64,000 nucleotides of DNA from Actinacidiphila paucisporea (GCF_900142575.1 NZ_FRBI01000007.1:62001-126000), one strand, 5' to 3'. Numbered from the stretch's first letter, positions 34,470-43,713 are shown. Notes: generated by a model not told the origin, from the sequence alone. Numbers and translations: made by a program.

Positions 34470-35561
34470 ATGCAGTTCGGGATCTTCACAGTCGGCGACG
34501 TCACCACGGACCCGACGAACGGACGCACGCCGAGCGAGCACGAGCGGATCAAGGCGATGGTCACCATCGCGCGGAAGGCCGAGGAGGTCGGGCTCGACGT
34601 CTTCGCCACGGGTGAGCACCACAACCCGCCCTTCGTGCCGTCGTCGCCGACCACCATGCTCGGCTACATCGCCGCGCGCACAGATCGCCTGATCCTGTCG
34701 ACGTCCACCACGCTCATCACCACCAACGACCCGGTCAAGATCGCGGAGGACTTCGCGATGCTCCAGCACCTGGCGGACGGCCGCGTCGACCTGATGATGG
34801 GCCGCGGCAACACCGGCCCGGTCTACCCGTGGTTCGGCAAGGACATCCGGCAGGGCATACCGCTCGCCGTGGAGAACTACGCCCTGCTCCACAAGCTGTG
34901 GCGTGAGGACACGGTCGACTGGGCCGGCAAATTCCGCACGCCGCTGCAGTCCTTCACCTCCACCCCGCGCCCGCTGGACGGCGTCCCGCCCTTCGTCTGG
35001 CACGGCTCCATCCGCAGCCCGGAAATCGCCGAACAGGCCGCGTACTACGGTGACGGCTTCTTCGCCAACAACATCTTCTGGCCGAAGGAGCACTTCAAGA
35101 AGCTCGTCGGGTTGTACCGCGAACGCTATGCGTACTACGGGCACGGCTCACCCGACCAGGCGATCGTCGGACTGGGTGGTCAGGTGTTCATGCGAAAGAA
35201 CTCGCAGGACGCGGTACGGGAATTCCGGCCGTATTTCGACAACGCGCCGGTATATGGCCACGGGCCGTCCCTGGAGGAATTCACCGATCAGACACCGCTG
35301 ACCGTCGGATCGCCGCAGGAGGTCATCGACAAGACGCTGACCTTCCGCGAGTCCTTCGGCGACTACCAGCGGCAGCTGTTCCTGATGGACCACGCCGGGC
35401 TGCCGCTCCGTACGGTGCTGGAACAACTCGACCTGCTCGGCGAGGAGGTCGTCCCCGTCCTGCGCCGCGAATTCGCCAAGGGGCGCCCGGCTCACGTGCC
35501 GGACGGCCCCACCCACCGGTCCCTGCTCGCCGCCCGCGACACCCAGGAGGTCCAGGCATGA
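34470..35561 (+). CDS. LLM-class flavin-dependent oxidoreductase
   Basis: A 363-residue luciferase-like monooxygenase: MQFGIFTVGDVTTDP, FATGEHHNPPFVPSSP, STTLITTNDPVKIAEDFAMLQHLADGRVDLMMGRG, LTVGSPQEVIDKTLTF. It uses reduced flavin and O2 (or acts as a reductase) on an unknown substrate. ATG 34470 fits the usual MQFGIF start; GTG 34461 is possible. It overlaps the FMN reductase start by four bases (ATGA), so the pair is translationally coupled and the reductase probably supplies FMNH2. Confidence 0.88.
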   Translation: MQFGIFTVGDVTTDPTNGRTPSEHERIKAMVTIARKAEEVGLDVFATGEHHNPPFVPSSPTTMLGYIAARTDRLILSTSTTLITTNDPVKIAEDFAMLQHLADGRVDLMMGRGNTGPVYPWFGKDIRQGIPLAVENYALLHKLWREDTVDWAGKFRTPLQSFTSTPRPLDGVPPFVWHGSIRSPEIAEQAAYYGDGFFANNIFWPKEHFKKLVGLYRERYAYYGHGSPDQAIVGLGGQVFMRKNSQDAVREFRPYFDNAPVYGHGPSLEEFTDQTPLTVGSPQEVIDKTLTFRESFGDYQRQLFLMDHAGLPLRTVLEQLDLLGEEVVPVLRREFAKGRPAHVPDGPTHRSLLAARDTQEVQA

Positions 35562-36235
35562 CCACCCGCCTCGTCGTGATCACCGCCGGCCTCGGCCGCC
35601 CCTCCTCGACCCGGCTGCTCGCCGACCGGCTGACCGCCGCGACCCAGCGGTACGTCACCGACGGCAATGTCGACAATGCGGGCGGCGGTGGCGTCGGCGT
35701 CGGTGAAGTCGGCGGTGACATCGGGGGTGACGTCGAGGTGCGGGTCGTCGAGCTGCGCGACCTCGCCAGCGACATCGCGCAGAACATGGTGACCGGCTTC
35801 CCCGGCCCGCGGCTGCGCGACGCCGTCGACGCCGTCACCTCCGCCGACGGCCTCATCGCGGTGACGCCGGTCTTCACCGGCTCCTACAGCGGGCTGTTCA
35901 AGTCCTTCTTCGACGTCATCGACAAGGACGCGCTGACAGGCATCCCGGTCCTGATCGCGGCGACCGGCGGAACCGCCCGCCACTCCCTGGTCCTGGAACA
36001 CGCCATGCGCCCGCTTTTCAGCTATCTGCGGGCGGTCGTGTTGCCGACAGCGGTGTACGCGGCGACCGAGGACTGGGGTGCGGCGGGGGACGACGCCCTC
36101 GCCCTGCGCATCGACCGCGCCGCCGCCGAACTCGCCGGCCAGGTCACCGCCCGCTCCGTACGGCGTCCAGCGGCGGCTGAGGAAACGTTCATTCCGTTCG
36201 ACCGGCAGCTCGCCGCCCTGACCCCGAAAGGGTGA
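35558..36235 (+). CDS. NAD(P)H-dependent FMN reductase (CE1759-type)
   Basis: A 225-residue flavodoxin-fold reductase: LVVITAGLGRPSSTRLLADRL at the FMN phosphate site, then TPVFTGSYSGLFKSFFDVI and ATGGTARHSLVLEHAMRPLFSYLRA, typical of the CE1759 family usually encoded with an LLM monooxygenase. A Gly/Val-rich insertion at about residues 39-60 (NAGGGGVGVGEVGGDIGGDV) is unusual and looks like a local repeat expansion. It starts inside the stop of the LLM gene. Confidence 0.88.
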   Translation: MTTRLVVITAGLGRPSSTRLLADRLTAATQRYVTDGNVDNAGGGGVGVGEVGGDIGGDVEVRVVELRDLASDIAQNMVTGFPGPRLRDAVDAVTSADGLIAVTPVFTGSYSGLFKSFFDVIDKDALTGIPVLIAATGGTARHSLVLEHAMRPLFSYLRAVVLPTAVYAATEDWGAAGDDALALRIDRAAAELAGQVTARSVRRPAAAEETFIPFDRQLAALTPKG

Positions 36236-36250
36236 GTTGCCGGGACACCG

Positions 36251-37558
36251 CTACGCGGAAGTCACCCTCGCGACGTCCGGTTGACGCCGGTCGTCGAGGA
36301 ATTCGATGACCGCCAGTACGGCGACAGCCACCACCGCGATCCAGACGACGACCAAGCCGGTCGGGTAGGGCCACAGCAGCAGCGCGAGGCCCGCACCGCC
36401 GACGACCACCCACCGCAGTGCAAGGCGGTAGCGGTGGACCCACGGACCCACCGGCCCGGTCGTCCTGATCCCCACGGCCTGCCGCACCGCGGCGATCCCC
36501 GTCTCCCACGCCGTCGTGACCCGCTCCGCCCACCGCCCTGAACCGCTCAGCCACGCCCCGGCTGCGACCACGATCCCCAGGACGATCAGCATCCGCACCG
36601 TCACCCGTAGAAAACGTACGATCTGGTCATAGATCGCACCCGCTGCCGCCTCGTTCGTGCCCGCGGGCAGGTGATCCAGATAGATGATCCGAAAGATCAC
36701 CAGTCCGATCCCGAGCACCGCCGCACCCGCGGCGATTCCCAGCGCTGCTGCCACCAGAGCGCGCCGCCTGCGTGCGGCGAGCAGCACGCCGACGGCCGCC
36801 AGGACGACGGTGACGACCGGCAGCCAATTGCCGGTGATCTGCAGCCAACGAAAACCGGTGCGCGCCCGCCGTACGTCCTCGGACTTCACCAGCGTGAAGT
36901 CGGTCCGCACCTCGGGAATGAGTGACGCCGCACTCAGCCCCTGGGCCAGCAGCCGCTGCTTCACCTGGGTGACGACCGGCGCGAGGTCCAGTACGACGGC
37001 GTCGCCGTTCACCTTCACCGCCGTGTCGCTGTCCCCGGTCAGAGCACCGGTGAAGGCCGCGTGCGCCTGCCGGTTCAGCTGCTCCCACAGCGTGGCGAAG
37101 GCGTCGCTCGCCACGAAGCGCGCCACCGTCTGCCGCACGACGTCCCTGATCCCGCCGGTGATCGGCCCGCGCAGCGTGCCGAGCGCCTTTTCCAGCCCCG
37201 GCCGGTCGCTGGGCGCCACGCCGGACAGCAGCGAGTCGAGGTCCAGCTTGGCCATGGCCGCGTCGGTCACCCGGTCGGTCACTGCGGCCCTGACGTCGGG
37301 GTGCCGGGCCAGCGGGGCGACCGTCGCCACGTACCGGTCGGTGTCCGCCATCTCGTCTGCGACCCACACGGCGACGGCACTGAGCGGGGCGAGCACCGCG
37401 GCCAGTGTGATCAGCAGCGCGGACAGGGCGGCCCGCCACCGCCGCCGGGCGGGGAGACGTTTGCGCAGCGCGAGCAACTCGGCACGTTCGTCGGCGCCCA
37501 GCGGCCCGTCCCCCGGTTCGGCGGCGCCTCCCGCCGGGCCGTCCGCGCTCGTCGCCAT
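36251..37558 (-). CDS. Conserved actinobacterial integral membrane protein
   Basis: A 435-residue protein. After a charged N-terminus comes a helix (ALSALLITLAAVLAPLSAVAVWV), a ~190-residue extracytoplasmic region (DRYVATVAPLARHPDVRAAVTDRVTDAAMAKLD...), a four-helix membrane part from ~240 to 420, and a short cytoplasmic end. I know this domain layout from unassigned Streptomyces and mycobacterial membrane proteins; the function is unknown. The start ATG at 37558 follows GGGAGCACGC. Convergent with the FMN reductase. Confidence 0.78.
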   Translation of the reverse strand: MATSADGPAGGAAEPGDGPLGADERAELLALRKRLPARRRWRAALSALLITLAAVLAPLSAVAVWVADEMADTDRYVATVAPLARHPDVRAAVTDRVTDAAMAKLDLDSLLSGVAPSDRPGLEKALGTLRGPITGGIRDVVRQTVARFVASDAFATLWEQLNRQAHAAFTGALTGDSDTAVKVNGDAVVLDLAPVVTQVKQRLLAQGLSAASLIPEVRTDFTLVKSEDVRRARTGFRWLQITGNWLPVVTVVLAAVGVLLAARRRRALVAAALGIAAGAAVLGIGLVIFRIIYLDHLPAGTNEAAAGAIYDQIVRFLRVTVRMLIVLGIVVAAGAWLSGSGRWAERVTTAWETGIAAVRQAVGIRTTGPVGPWVHRYRLALRWVVVGGAGLALLLWPYPTGLVVVWIAVVAVAVLAVIEFLDDRRQPDVARVTSA

Positions 37559-37984
37559 ATGCGTGCTCCCTTACCGCGGTCGGGTCGCGGCCACTGCCTT
37601 CCCGCCAGCCAACGGCCCCGCGGCCGTACCCGCGCGCGCAACTGCTGCGTCCGGGTGTCGGCGGCACTCACCCTTCCGGGTGACGGCGGACTACACCTGC
37701 TGACTGCGGTCCGCTCAGCGGGTCACTCGAACGGGTGAGGGTGCGTTAGTGGTTTCGACCTCGCGGTTAGTGATCGTTGTGCAGGTGCAGCACCACACTC
37801 CGTGGCCGTCATCGCCACCAGGGACGGTCGTCCGATGGCGGTCGCGGTGGATTGCCGCCCCACCCTGCCCGACACCGCCGCCCCCGCCGCAGGGGCCGCG
37901 GCGTCCCGCGTGGCGGGGTCGTTGAACTGGACCTAGCGTGGAAATCCCGGGGGACGCGCGCGAGCGCAAAAGGAGACCCACGCC
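37559..37984. other. Divergent intergenic region with paired inverted elements
   Basis: A 426-base gap between the membrane-protein gene and an MFS exporter. Two similar 17-base elements stand in opposite orientation at 37668-37684 and 37722-37738. The exporter ribosome site is AAAGGAG eight bases before 37985. No coding frame looks real. Confidence 0.5.
37668..37738. promoter_or_regulatory. Possible operator: two inverted TCACCC(G)TTC-type elements
   Basis: TCACCCTTCCGGGTGAC (37668-37684) and the reverse-oriented GTCACTCGAACGGGTGA (37722-37738) match at most positions, and each is itself partly palindromic. They lie about 250-315 bases before the exporter and 110-180 before the divergent membrane-protein gene. 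Confidence 0.4.
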
Positions 37985-39523
37985 ATGGCCCGAAGGTCCT
38001 CCGAGGCACCAGCCGCAGCCGGCCGCGCCCGCGCGACCGGCCCGCCGTCCGGACAGGACGACTTCTCCGAACCTCCCGCCCACCGCTGGTGGGTGTTGTG
38101 CGTGATCGGCCTCGCCCAGTTGATGGTCGTACTGGACGCCACGATCGTGACCATCGCGCTGCCCTCGGCCCAGCGCGACCTCGGCTTCAGCGACGGTGAC
38201 CGCCAGTGGGTCGTCACCGCGTACGCGCTGGCATTCGGCTCCCTGCTGCTGTTCGGCGGCCGGCTCGCCGACCTCGTCGGCCGCAAGCGGATCTTCCTGA
38301 TCGGCCTGGTCGGCTTCGCCGCGGCGTCGGCGATCGGCGGTGCGGCGCCGAGCTTCGAGATCCTGGTGATGGCCCGCGCCCTGCAGGGCGCCTTCGGCGC
38401 GATCCTCGCCCCCGCCGCCCTGTCACTGCTGACCACGACCTTCACCGACTCCAGGGAACGCGCGAAGGCCTTCGGTATCTACGGAGCCATCGCAGGCGCC
38501 GGTGCGGCGGTCGGGCTCCTGCTCGGCGGCATCCTCACCGAATACCTGGACTGGCGCTGGTGCCTGTACGTCAATCTGATCTTCGCCTTCATCGCCTTCG
38601 CTGGCGGCATGCGGCTGCTGCGCTCGGGCGCCCCACCCGGCCGCGCGCATCTCGACATCCCCGGCACGCTGCTCGTCTCCGGCGGCCTGTTCTGCATCGT
38701 CTACGGCTTCTCCAACGCCCAACGGCACTCGTGGAGCACCCCCAGCACCTGGGGCTTCCTGCTGACCGGCACGATCCTGCTTGCGGCCTTCGTGTGGTGG
38801 CAGCTGCGTGCCCGTCACCCGCTGCTGCCGATGCGGGTGGTCGCCGACCGCGACCGCGGGGCGTCGTTCATTGCGATGTTCCTGTCCGGCGCCGGAATGT
38901 TCGGCGTGTTCCTCTTCCTGACGTATTACCTGCAACGCACGCTCGGCTATTCACCGGTGAAAACCGGCCTCGCCTTCCTGCCCATGGTGGCGCTGCTGGT
39001 GATCGCCTCAGTGACGACCACCAACGTGCTGGTGCCGAAACTGGGCGCCAAACCGATCGTCCCCACCGGCATGCTGCTGGCCGCCGGCGCCATGGGGTGG
39101 ATGACCGCGCTGGACGGCAACAGCACGTACGTGGCGCACGTCATGCCGCCGCTGCTCCTGCTGGGCCTCGGTCTCGGCCTGATCTTCGCCACGGCAATGA
39201 ACCTCGCCACCGCCGGCAACAAGCCGGCCGACGCCGGTGTCGCCTCGGCCATGGTGAACACCAGCCAGCAGGTCGGCGGCTCCGTCGGCACCTCACTGCT
39301 CAACACCCTCGCGACGAGTGCCGCCACCAGTTACCTCGTCGGCCGCCGCCCGACACCTGGGGCGGTCGCACAGGCGCAACTGCACAGCTACGCCGTCGCC
39401 TATTGGTGGTCCGCGGGGTTCTTCGCCTTCGGCTTCGTGGTGACTTTCCTGCTCTTCCGGCCGGGACCGCCGCGTATTGCCGAGTCCGCGCCGGATGAGA
39501 GCCCGTCGCCTGCCGGCCAGTGA
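37985..39523 (+). CDS. MFS drug exporter, DHA2 (14-helix) family
   Basis: A 512-residue proton-driven exporter with 14 predicted helices. The signature LAQLMVVLDATIVTIALPSAQRDLGFS (motif D1), GGRLADLVGRKRIFLIGL (motif A) and GAIAGAGAAVGLLLGGILTEYLDWRWCLYVN (motif C) are all present. An N-terminal Ala/Arg-rich 30 residues precede helix 1. AAAGGAG is eight bases before the ATG. It is highly similar to the exporter at 42092-43603. No regulator is directly upstream; substrate unknown. Confidence 0.9.
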   Translation: MARRSSEAPAAAGRARATGPPSGQDDFSEPPAHRWWVLCVIGLAQLMVVLDATIVTIALPSAQRDLGFSDGDRQWVVTAYALAFGSLLLFGGRLADLVGRKRIFLIGLVGFAAASAIGGAAPSFEILVMARALQGAFGAILAPAALSLLTTTFTDSRERAKAFGIYGAIAGAGAAVGLLLGGILTEYLDWRWCLYVNLIFAFIAFAGGMRLLRSGAPPGRAHLDIPGTLLVSGGLFCIVYGFSNAQRHSWSTPSTWGFLLTGTILLAAFVWWQLRARHPLLPMRVVADRDRGASFIAMFLSGAGMFGVFLFLTYYLQRTLGYSPVKTGLAFLPMVALLVIASVTTTNVLVPKLGAKPIVPTGMLLAAGAMGWMTALDGNSTYVAHVMPPLLLLGLGLGLIFATAMNLATAGNKPADAGVASAMVNTSQQVGGSVGTSLLNTLATSAATSYLVGRRPTPGAVAQAQLHSYAVAYWWSAGFFAFGFVVTFLLFRPGPPRIAESAPDESPSPAGQ

Positions 39524-39601
39524 CCGTACGCGGCGCCGGCGCCGTATCCACATGGCGGAAACGGCCACCGTAAAGTTGTTGCCTACAGCTATCGTTCGGC
39601 C

Positions 39602-40432
39602 ATGACAGCTGACGCGACAGGTGCGACCCCCGCCGCGGTCGCCGTTATGGACGGCGTCAGCGTGCGTCGCCACACCACGGGCCAGGTCATCCTCGACGGC
39701 ATCGACTGGACCGTGGGCGCGGGGCAGCACTGGGCGCTGCTCGGTGCGAACGGCGCGGGGAAGACCACGGTCCTGCGCCTGATCGGCGCCCTCATGCACC
39801 CCACCACCGGTACGGTCGAGGTCCTCGGCCACCGCCTCGGCCGGGTCGACATGCGCGAGCTGCGCGCCCGCATCGGCCTGGTCTCCTCCGCGCAGAAGGT
39901 GCCGCTCGACGCGACCGCCCACACCGTCGTCCTGACCGGGCACACCGGCACGGTGCAGCCGCTGTGGCGGAAGTACGACAGGGACGTACGCGACCGTGCG
40001 ACCGCGCTCCTGACCGAACTGGAGATCAAGGACCTCGCCGAGCGCCCCTACGGCGTCTGCTCAGGCGGCCAGCGAGCCCGCATCCTGGTGGCGCGGGCGC
40101 TGATGGCCGACCCGTCGCTGCTGCTGCTCGACGAGCCCTTCAACGCCCTCGACCTGCCCTCGCGCGAGGACCTGATCGACGCCATGCACCGGCTCGCGAC
40201 GACCAGGGCGGGGCTGGCCACCGTCACGGTCACCCACCACCTGGAGGAGCTGTCACCGGCGATCGGCCATGTGCTGCTGCTCAAGGAGGGCCGGGTACTG
40301 ACCTCCGGCCCCGCTGAGCAGGTGCTCACCGGGGCGTGGATGACGCGCTGCTTCGGCCGGCCGATCGAGGTGAGCCGGCACGAGGGCCGGTGGCTGGCGC
40401 GCTCCGGGAGCGCAAGGTCGGCGACGCAGTGA
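39602..40432 (+). CDS. Stand-alone ABC transporter ATP-binding protein
   Basis: A 276-residue ABC ATPase: Walker A GANGAGKTT, Q-loop (SSAQKV), signature CSGGQRARILVARAL, Walker B LLLLDEPFNALDL and the H-loop TVTHHLEEL. The sequence VRRHTTGQVILDGIDWTV with GQHWALLGANGAGKTT is of the ModF/YlmA-like group of soluble ATPases. No permease is adjacent. TATCGT six bases before the ATG suggests a leaderless message. Confidence 0.85.
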   Translation: MTADATGATPAAVAVMDGVSVRRHTTGQVILDGIDWTVGAGQHWALLGANGAGKTTVLRLIGALMHPTTGTVEVLGHRLGRVDMRELRARIGLVSSAQKVPLDATAHTVVLTGHTGTVQPLWRKYDRDVRDRATALLTELEIKDLAERPYGVCSGGQRARILVARALMADPSLLLLDEPFNALDLPSREDLIDAMHRLATTRAGLATVTVTHHLEELSPAIGHVLLLKEGRVLTSGPAEQVLTGAWMTRCFGRPIEVSRHEGRWLARSGSARSATQ

Positions 40433-40501
40433 GCGTCGGCTCACCACCACGCACTCACCCCCGCAGGTGACATGCGCGGCGCCGCGTTGACCGGGCCGCG
40501 T

Positions 40502-40987
40502 TCACCGCAGCCAGGGCACGTCCGCGCCGTCCGGCTGATGCAGACCCTCGGCAACGAGCCGCGAGATTTCACCGAGCCGCCGGCTCTGCTCGGCAGTGAG
40601 CCGGTCGAAGATCGCGGCGCGGACGGCAGCGACATGTCCGGGCGCGATACGCACCAGCTCCGTATGGCCGGCGTCGGTCAGTACGCACACCTGGCCGCGC
40701 CGGTCGGTGGGGCAGTTCTCGCGGCGCACCCAGCCGTTACCCTCGAGGCGCGATACGGCGTGCGACAACCGGGACCGGGTGATTTTGGCCTGCTCGGCGA
40801 GTTCGGTCATCCGCATCTTCCGGCCGGGCGCCTCGGACAAGGTACTCAGCAGCGCGTAGTACATGTGCGGCATACCGGCGTCGCGCTGCAGCTGACGGTC
40901 GAGATGATCTTCTAGCAGCGTGGTGGCATGCAGAAACGCCCGCCAGGTCGTCTGCTCCTCTTCGGTCAGCCATGTCATGGCGTTCAT
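40502..40987 (-). CDS. MarR-family transcriptional regulator
   Basis: A 161-residue winged-helix repressor: YALLSTLSEAPGRKMRMTELAEQAKITRSRLSHAVSRLEGNGWVRRENCPTDRRGQVCVLTDAGH, the MarR DNA-binding core with the D-x-R-G wing. A Cys in the wing (NCPTDRR) could be a redox or quinone sensor. A perfect TTGAAGCTTCAA lies 15-26 bases before the ATG at 40987. The same pattern occurs twice before the dioxygenase gene at 45223, so this protein probably represses itself and that operon. ATG 40978 (MTWLTEEEQ) is an alternative start. Confidence 0.88.
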   Translation of the reverse strand: MNAMTWLTEEEQTTWRAFLHATTLLEDHLDRQLQRDAGMPHMYYALLSTLSEAPGRKMRMTELAEQAKITRSRLSHAVSRLEGNGWVRRENCPTDRRGQVCVLTDAGHTELVRIAPGHVAAVRAAIFDRLTAEQSRRLGEISRLVAEGLHQPDGADVPWLR

Positions 40988-41001
40988 GCTACGGGCACTT
41001 C

Positions 41002-41013
41002 TTGAAGCTTCAA
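41002..41013. promoter_or_regulatory. MarR operator copy 1 (TTGAAGCTTCAA)
   Basis: A perfect 12-base palindrome of the pattern TTGAANNTTCAA, placed 15 bases upstream of the MarR start, the position expected for autorepression. Confidence 0.75.
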
Positions 41014-41129
41014 TGAAAGTCCTCCCTTGCGCCGGGTCGCCCGCAGGCGGGTGATCGCGAAACTGAGACGCAGGTCACGCGATCACCCCGAAATATCCGG
41101 GGAACGGCTCCCTGTTTAGTGTGGTGATC

Positions 41130-41156
41130 GGAAACGGGGATCGTTTTTCCGTTTCC
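41130..41156. promoter_or_regulatory. Inverted repeat upstream of the TetR gene
   Basis: GGAAACGG (41130-41137) and CCGTTTCC (41149-41156) with an 11-base spacer, 51-78 bases before the TetR ATG. Likely the TetR autoregulatory operator. Confidence 0.6.
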
Positions 41157-41207
41157 TCGTCACGCCCGACCCATGCCACCCGACACGTCACCGGAGGGAG
41201 TCCGACC

Positions 41208-41861
41208 ATGCCGCCCGCCACGGAGACCGCCGTGCCGCCGCGAGCCGTGCGCCTGCGTGCGGACGCCACCCGGAACCGGGAGCGTATCGTCGCAGCCGCG
41301 CGCGAGGCGCTCGTCGAACTCGGCCCCGACGTCCCCCTCGACGAGGTGGCACGCAGGGCGGGCGTCGGCAATGCCACGCTCTACCGGCACTTCACCGACC
41401 GCGCGGAGCTGATCCGCCAGGTCACGTTGTCAGTGATGGCCCGTACAGTGAAACGAGCCGAGGACGCACTGGCACAGGAGCCGGACGCGTTCGCCGCGCT
41501 CAGCCGTTTCGTCTTCGAAGCGGCGGACGAGCGGATCGGCGCCCTGTGCCCCCTGCTCTCCGACGTTTTCGACCGCCAGGACCCCGCGGTCGCCAGCCAG
41601 GTCGAACAGATGCAACGATCGATCAGCGCCATCATGGAACGCGCCCAGAGCGCGGGCCAGTTGCGCACCGACATCGCCGTCGGTGACCTGATGGTCGCCG
41701 TGACGCAGCTCACCCGGCCGCTCCCCGGCACCTGCTGCGCAGGCTTCGACCGTTTCGTCCGTCGCCACCTGCAACTGTTCCTCGACGGCCTGCGCGCGCC
41801 CGCGTGCTCGGTGCTCGCCGGGGATGCCGCGACTCTGGAGGAACTGCAAGCCCGTCAGTAA
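41208..41861 (+). CDS. TetR-family transcriptional regulator
   Basis: A 217-residue repressor with the N-terminal helix-turn-helix RERIVAAAREALVELGPDVPLDEVARRAGVGNATLYRHFTDRAELIRQV and a helical ligand domain (FAALSRFVFEAADERIGALCPLLSDVF). ATG 41208 follows CGGAGGGAG at a seven-base gap. It precedes the DHA2 exporter at 42092 on the same strand by 230 bases and most likely controls it. Confidence 0.9.
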   Translation: MPPATETAVPPRAVRLRADATRNRERIVAAAREALVELGPDVPLDEVARRAGVGNATLYRHFTDRAELIRQVTLSVMARTVKRAEDALAQEPDAFAALSRFVFEAADERIGALCPLLSDVFDRQDPAVASQVEQMQRSISAIMERAQSAGQLRTDIAVGDLMVAVTQLTRPLPGTCCAGFDRFVRRHLQLFLDGLRAPACSVLAGDAATLEELQARQ

Positions 41862-41863
41862 CA

Positions 41864-41897
41864 AACCGTTCGCAATGCCCATCAGTCGGGTTATAGC
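41864..41897 (+). promoter_or_regulatory. Probable promoter of the DHA2 exporter
   Basis: TTCGCA and TATAGC separated by exactly 17 bases, followed directly by the dyad at 41903-41927. It lies about 190 bases upstream of the exporter start. Confidence 0.45.
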
Positions 41898-41902
41898 GTC
41901 AT

Positions 41903-41927
41903 CAGGTTCGCCGTGCCCGTGAACCTG
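41903..41927. promoter_or_regulatory. Dyad CAGGTTC-N11-GAACCTG at the exporter promoter
   Basis: Seven-base perfect arms just after the candidate -10 box, a position where a bound repressor would block initiation. It differs in sequence from the dyad before tetR, so its cognate regulator is unproved. Confidence 0.5.
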
Positions 41928-42091
41928 CGCAACCCGAGTCAGCCGCTCGTCCTGCCTGAGCAGAGCCGGACCCGAACGCCAAGGCCGGCAGGGATCCCTG
42001 ACCCCGATCCACCGCCGCAGTACGGCGCCGGACCTTTCGCTGACCCACGTCCCCACGTCCTGTCACTCCGCATCCCATAGTGAGATCAGTA

Positions 42092-43603
42092 ATGCCTGAA
42101 ACACCTCAGCCGGATCCGAAGCGCTGGACAGCGCTGATATTCATCGCGATAGCCCAGTTGATGGTCGTGCTCGACGCGACCATCGTGAACATCGCGCTGC
42201 CGTCCGCCCAAGCCGACCTCGGGATCTCCGACGGCAACAAGCAGTGGGTCATCACCGCGTACACCCTGGCCTTCGGCGGTCTGCTGCTCTTCGGCGGCCG
42301 GGTGTCCGACCTGTGGGGACGTAAGAACACCTTCATCGTCGGCCTGCTCGGTTTCGCCGCCGCCTCCGCAATAGGCGGCGCCGCGGTGAATACCGCCATG
42401 CTGCTGGGCGCCCGCGCCCTCCAGGGCGTCTTCGGGGCCCTGCTCGCACCCGCCGCACTGTCACTTCTCACGGTGACCTTCACCGACGCCAAGGAGCGCG
42501 CCAAGGCGTTCGGCATCTATGGCGCCATCGCCGGCGCCGGCGCCGCCGTCGGCCTGATCCTCGGCGGCGTGCTCACCCAGGCCCTGAACTGGCGCTGGGC
42601 GCTCTTCGTGAACATCCTCTTCGCGATCGTCGCCGCCATCGGTGCCATCACCGTCATCCGCGAACCCGCCCAGGGCCGCAACCACAACCGCCTGGACATT
42701 CCCGGCGTGATCCTCGTCAGCGCGGGCCTGGTCGCCCTCGTATACGGCTTCACCCGCGCAGACAGCGACGGCTGGACGGCCGGCATCACCCTCGGCCTGT
42801 TCGTGGCCTCCGTGGTGCTGTTGGCGGCGTTCGTGTTCGTGGAGAGCCGCGTCCCGGCCCCGCTTCTGCCGCTGCGCGTCGTGACCGACCGCAACCGCGG
42901 CGGCGTCTACCTGTCGCTGGGCCTGGCCATCATCGGCATGTTCGGCCTGTTCCTCTTCCTGACCTTCTACCTGCAGCTGGTGATGGGCTACTCGGCCATC
43001 AAGTCGGGCTTCGCCTTCCTGCCGATGATCGCCGGCATGATCGTCGGCTCCACCCAGATCGGCACCCGGCTGATGCTGCGGGTCCGCCCGCGCCTGCTGA
43101 TGGCTCCCGGCTTCATGGTCGCCGCCGTCGGCATGGCGATCCTGGCCCAGATCAAGGTCGACTCCTCCTACGCGGCGGTGCTGCTGCCCGGCCTGATCCT
43201 GATGGGCCTCGGTATGGGCACGGCCTTCATGCCCGCGATGAGCCTGGCAACGCAGGGGGTGCGCCCCGAGGACGCCGGTGTCGCCTCCGCAATGGTCAAC
43301 ACCTCGCAGCAGGTCGGCGGCTCCATCGGCACCGCACTGCTGAACACCCTCGCCACCAGCGCGACCGCGACCTGGGTGTCCGCGCACGTCACGTCGAAGT
43401 CCGACCTCAAGCAGAAGCTATTTGTCAACGAATCGTTGGTGCATGGCTACTCCGTTGCCATCTACTGGGCGACGGCGATCCTCGCGCTGTCCTCGGTGAT
43501 CGCCTTCTTCCTGGTCAACGCCGGCGTGCAGGGCGGCCAGCCGCAGCGCGTCGACGGCGACGAGGCGGCCGACGACGTCGTGATCCCGGTCATCGCACAC
43601 TGA
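42092..43603 (+). CDS. MFS drug exporter, DHA2 (14-helix) family
   Basis: A 503-residue exporter: ALIFIAIAQLMVVLDATIVNIALPSAQADLGISDG, GGRVSDLWGRKNTFIVGLLGFAAASAIGGAA, and motif C GAIAGAGAAVGLILGGVLTQALNWRWALFVN. ATG 42092 with GTGAG seven bases upstream; a GTG at 42080 is possible. It lies downstream of a TetR gene that likely represses it. The last ~20 residues are acidic. Its similarity to 37985-39523 suggests an old duplication. Confidence 0.9.
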   Translation: MPETPQPDPKRWTALIFIAIAQLMVVLDATIVNIALPSAQADLGISDGNKQWVITAYTLAFGGLLLFGGRVSDLWGRKNTFIVGLLGFAAASAIGGAAVNTAMLLGARALQGVFGALLAPAALSLLTVTFTDAKERAKAFGIYGAIAGAGAAVGLILGGVLTQALNWRWALFVNILFAIVAAIGAITVIREPAQGRNHNRLDIPGVILVSAGLVALVYGFTRADSDGWTAGITLGLFVASVVLLAAFVFVESRVPAPLLPLRVVTDRNRGGVYLSLGLAIIGMFGLFLFLTFYLQLVMGYSAIKSGFAFLPMIAGMIVGSTQIGTRLMLRVRPRLLMAPGFMVAAVGMAILAQIKVDSSYAAVLLPGLILMGLGMGTAFMPAMSLATQGVRPEDAGVASAMVNTSQQVGGSIGTALLNTLATSATATWVSAHVTSKSDLKQKLFVNESLVHGYSVAIYWATAILALSSVIAFFLVNAGVQGGQPQRVDGDEAADDVVIPVIAH

Positions 43604-43660
43604 TCGCGGGGCGGTGCGACCACGCGGTCGCCGCGACCGCCCGGTAGTAGTCGTCATGCC

Positions 43661-43713
43661 AACGGCAGGTCCCCACCGCTTCCGTTCACTCGGAAGAGTG
43701 GGGACCTGCCGTT
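43661..43713. terminator. Strong bidirectional terminator (16-bp stem, T-rich 3' end)
   Basis: Bases 43661-43676 pair perfectly with 43698-43713; an inner CTTCCG/CGGAAG adds six pairs. TTTT follows on the + strand. It lies between the convergent stops of the DHA2 exporter (43603) and the lipoprotein (43800). Confidence 0.9.
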
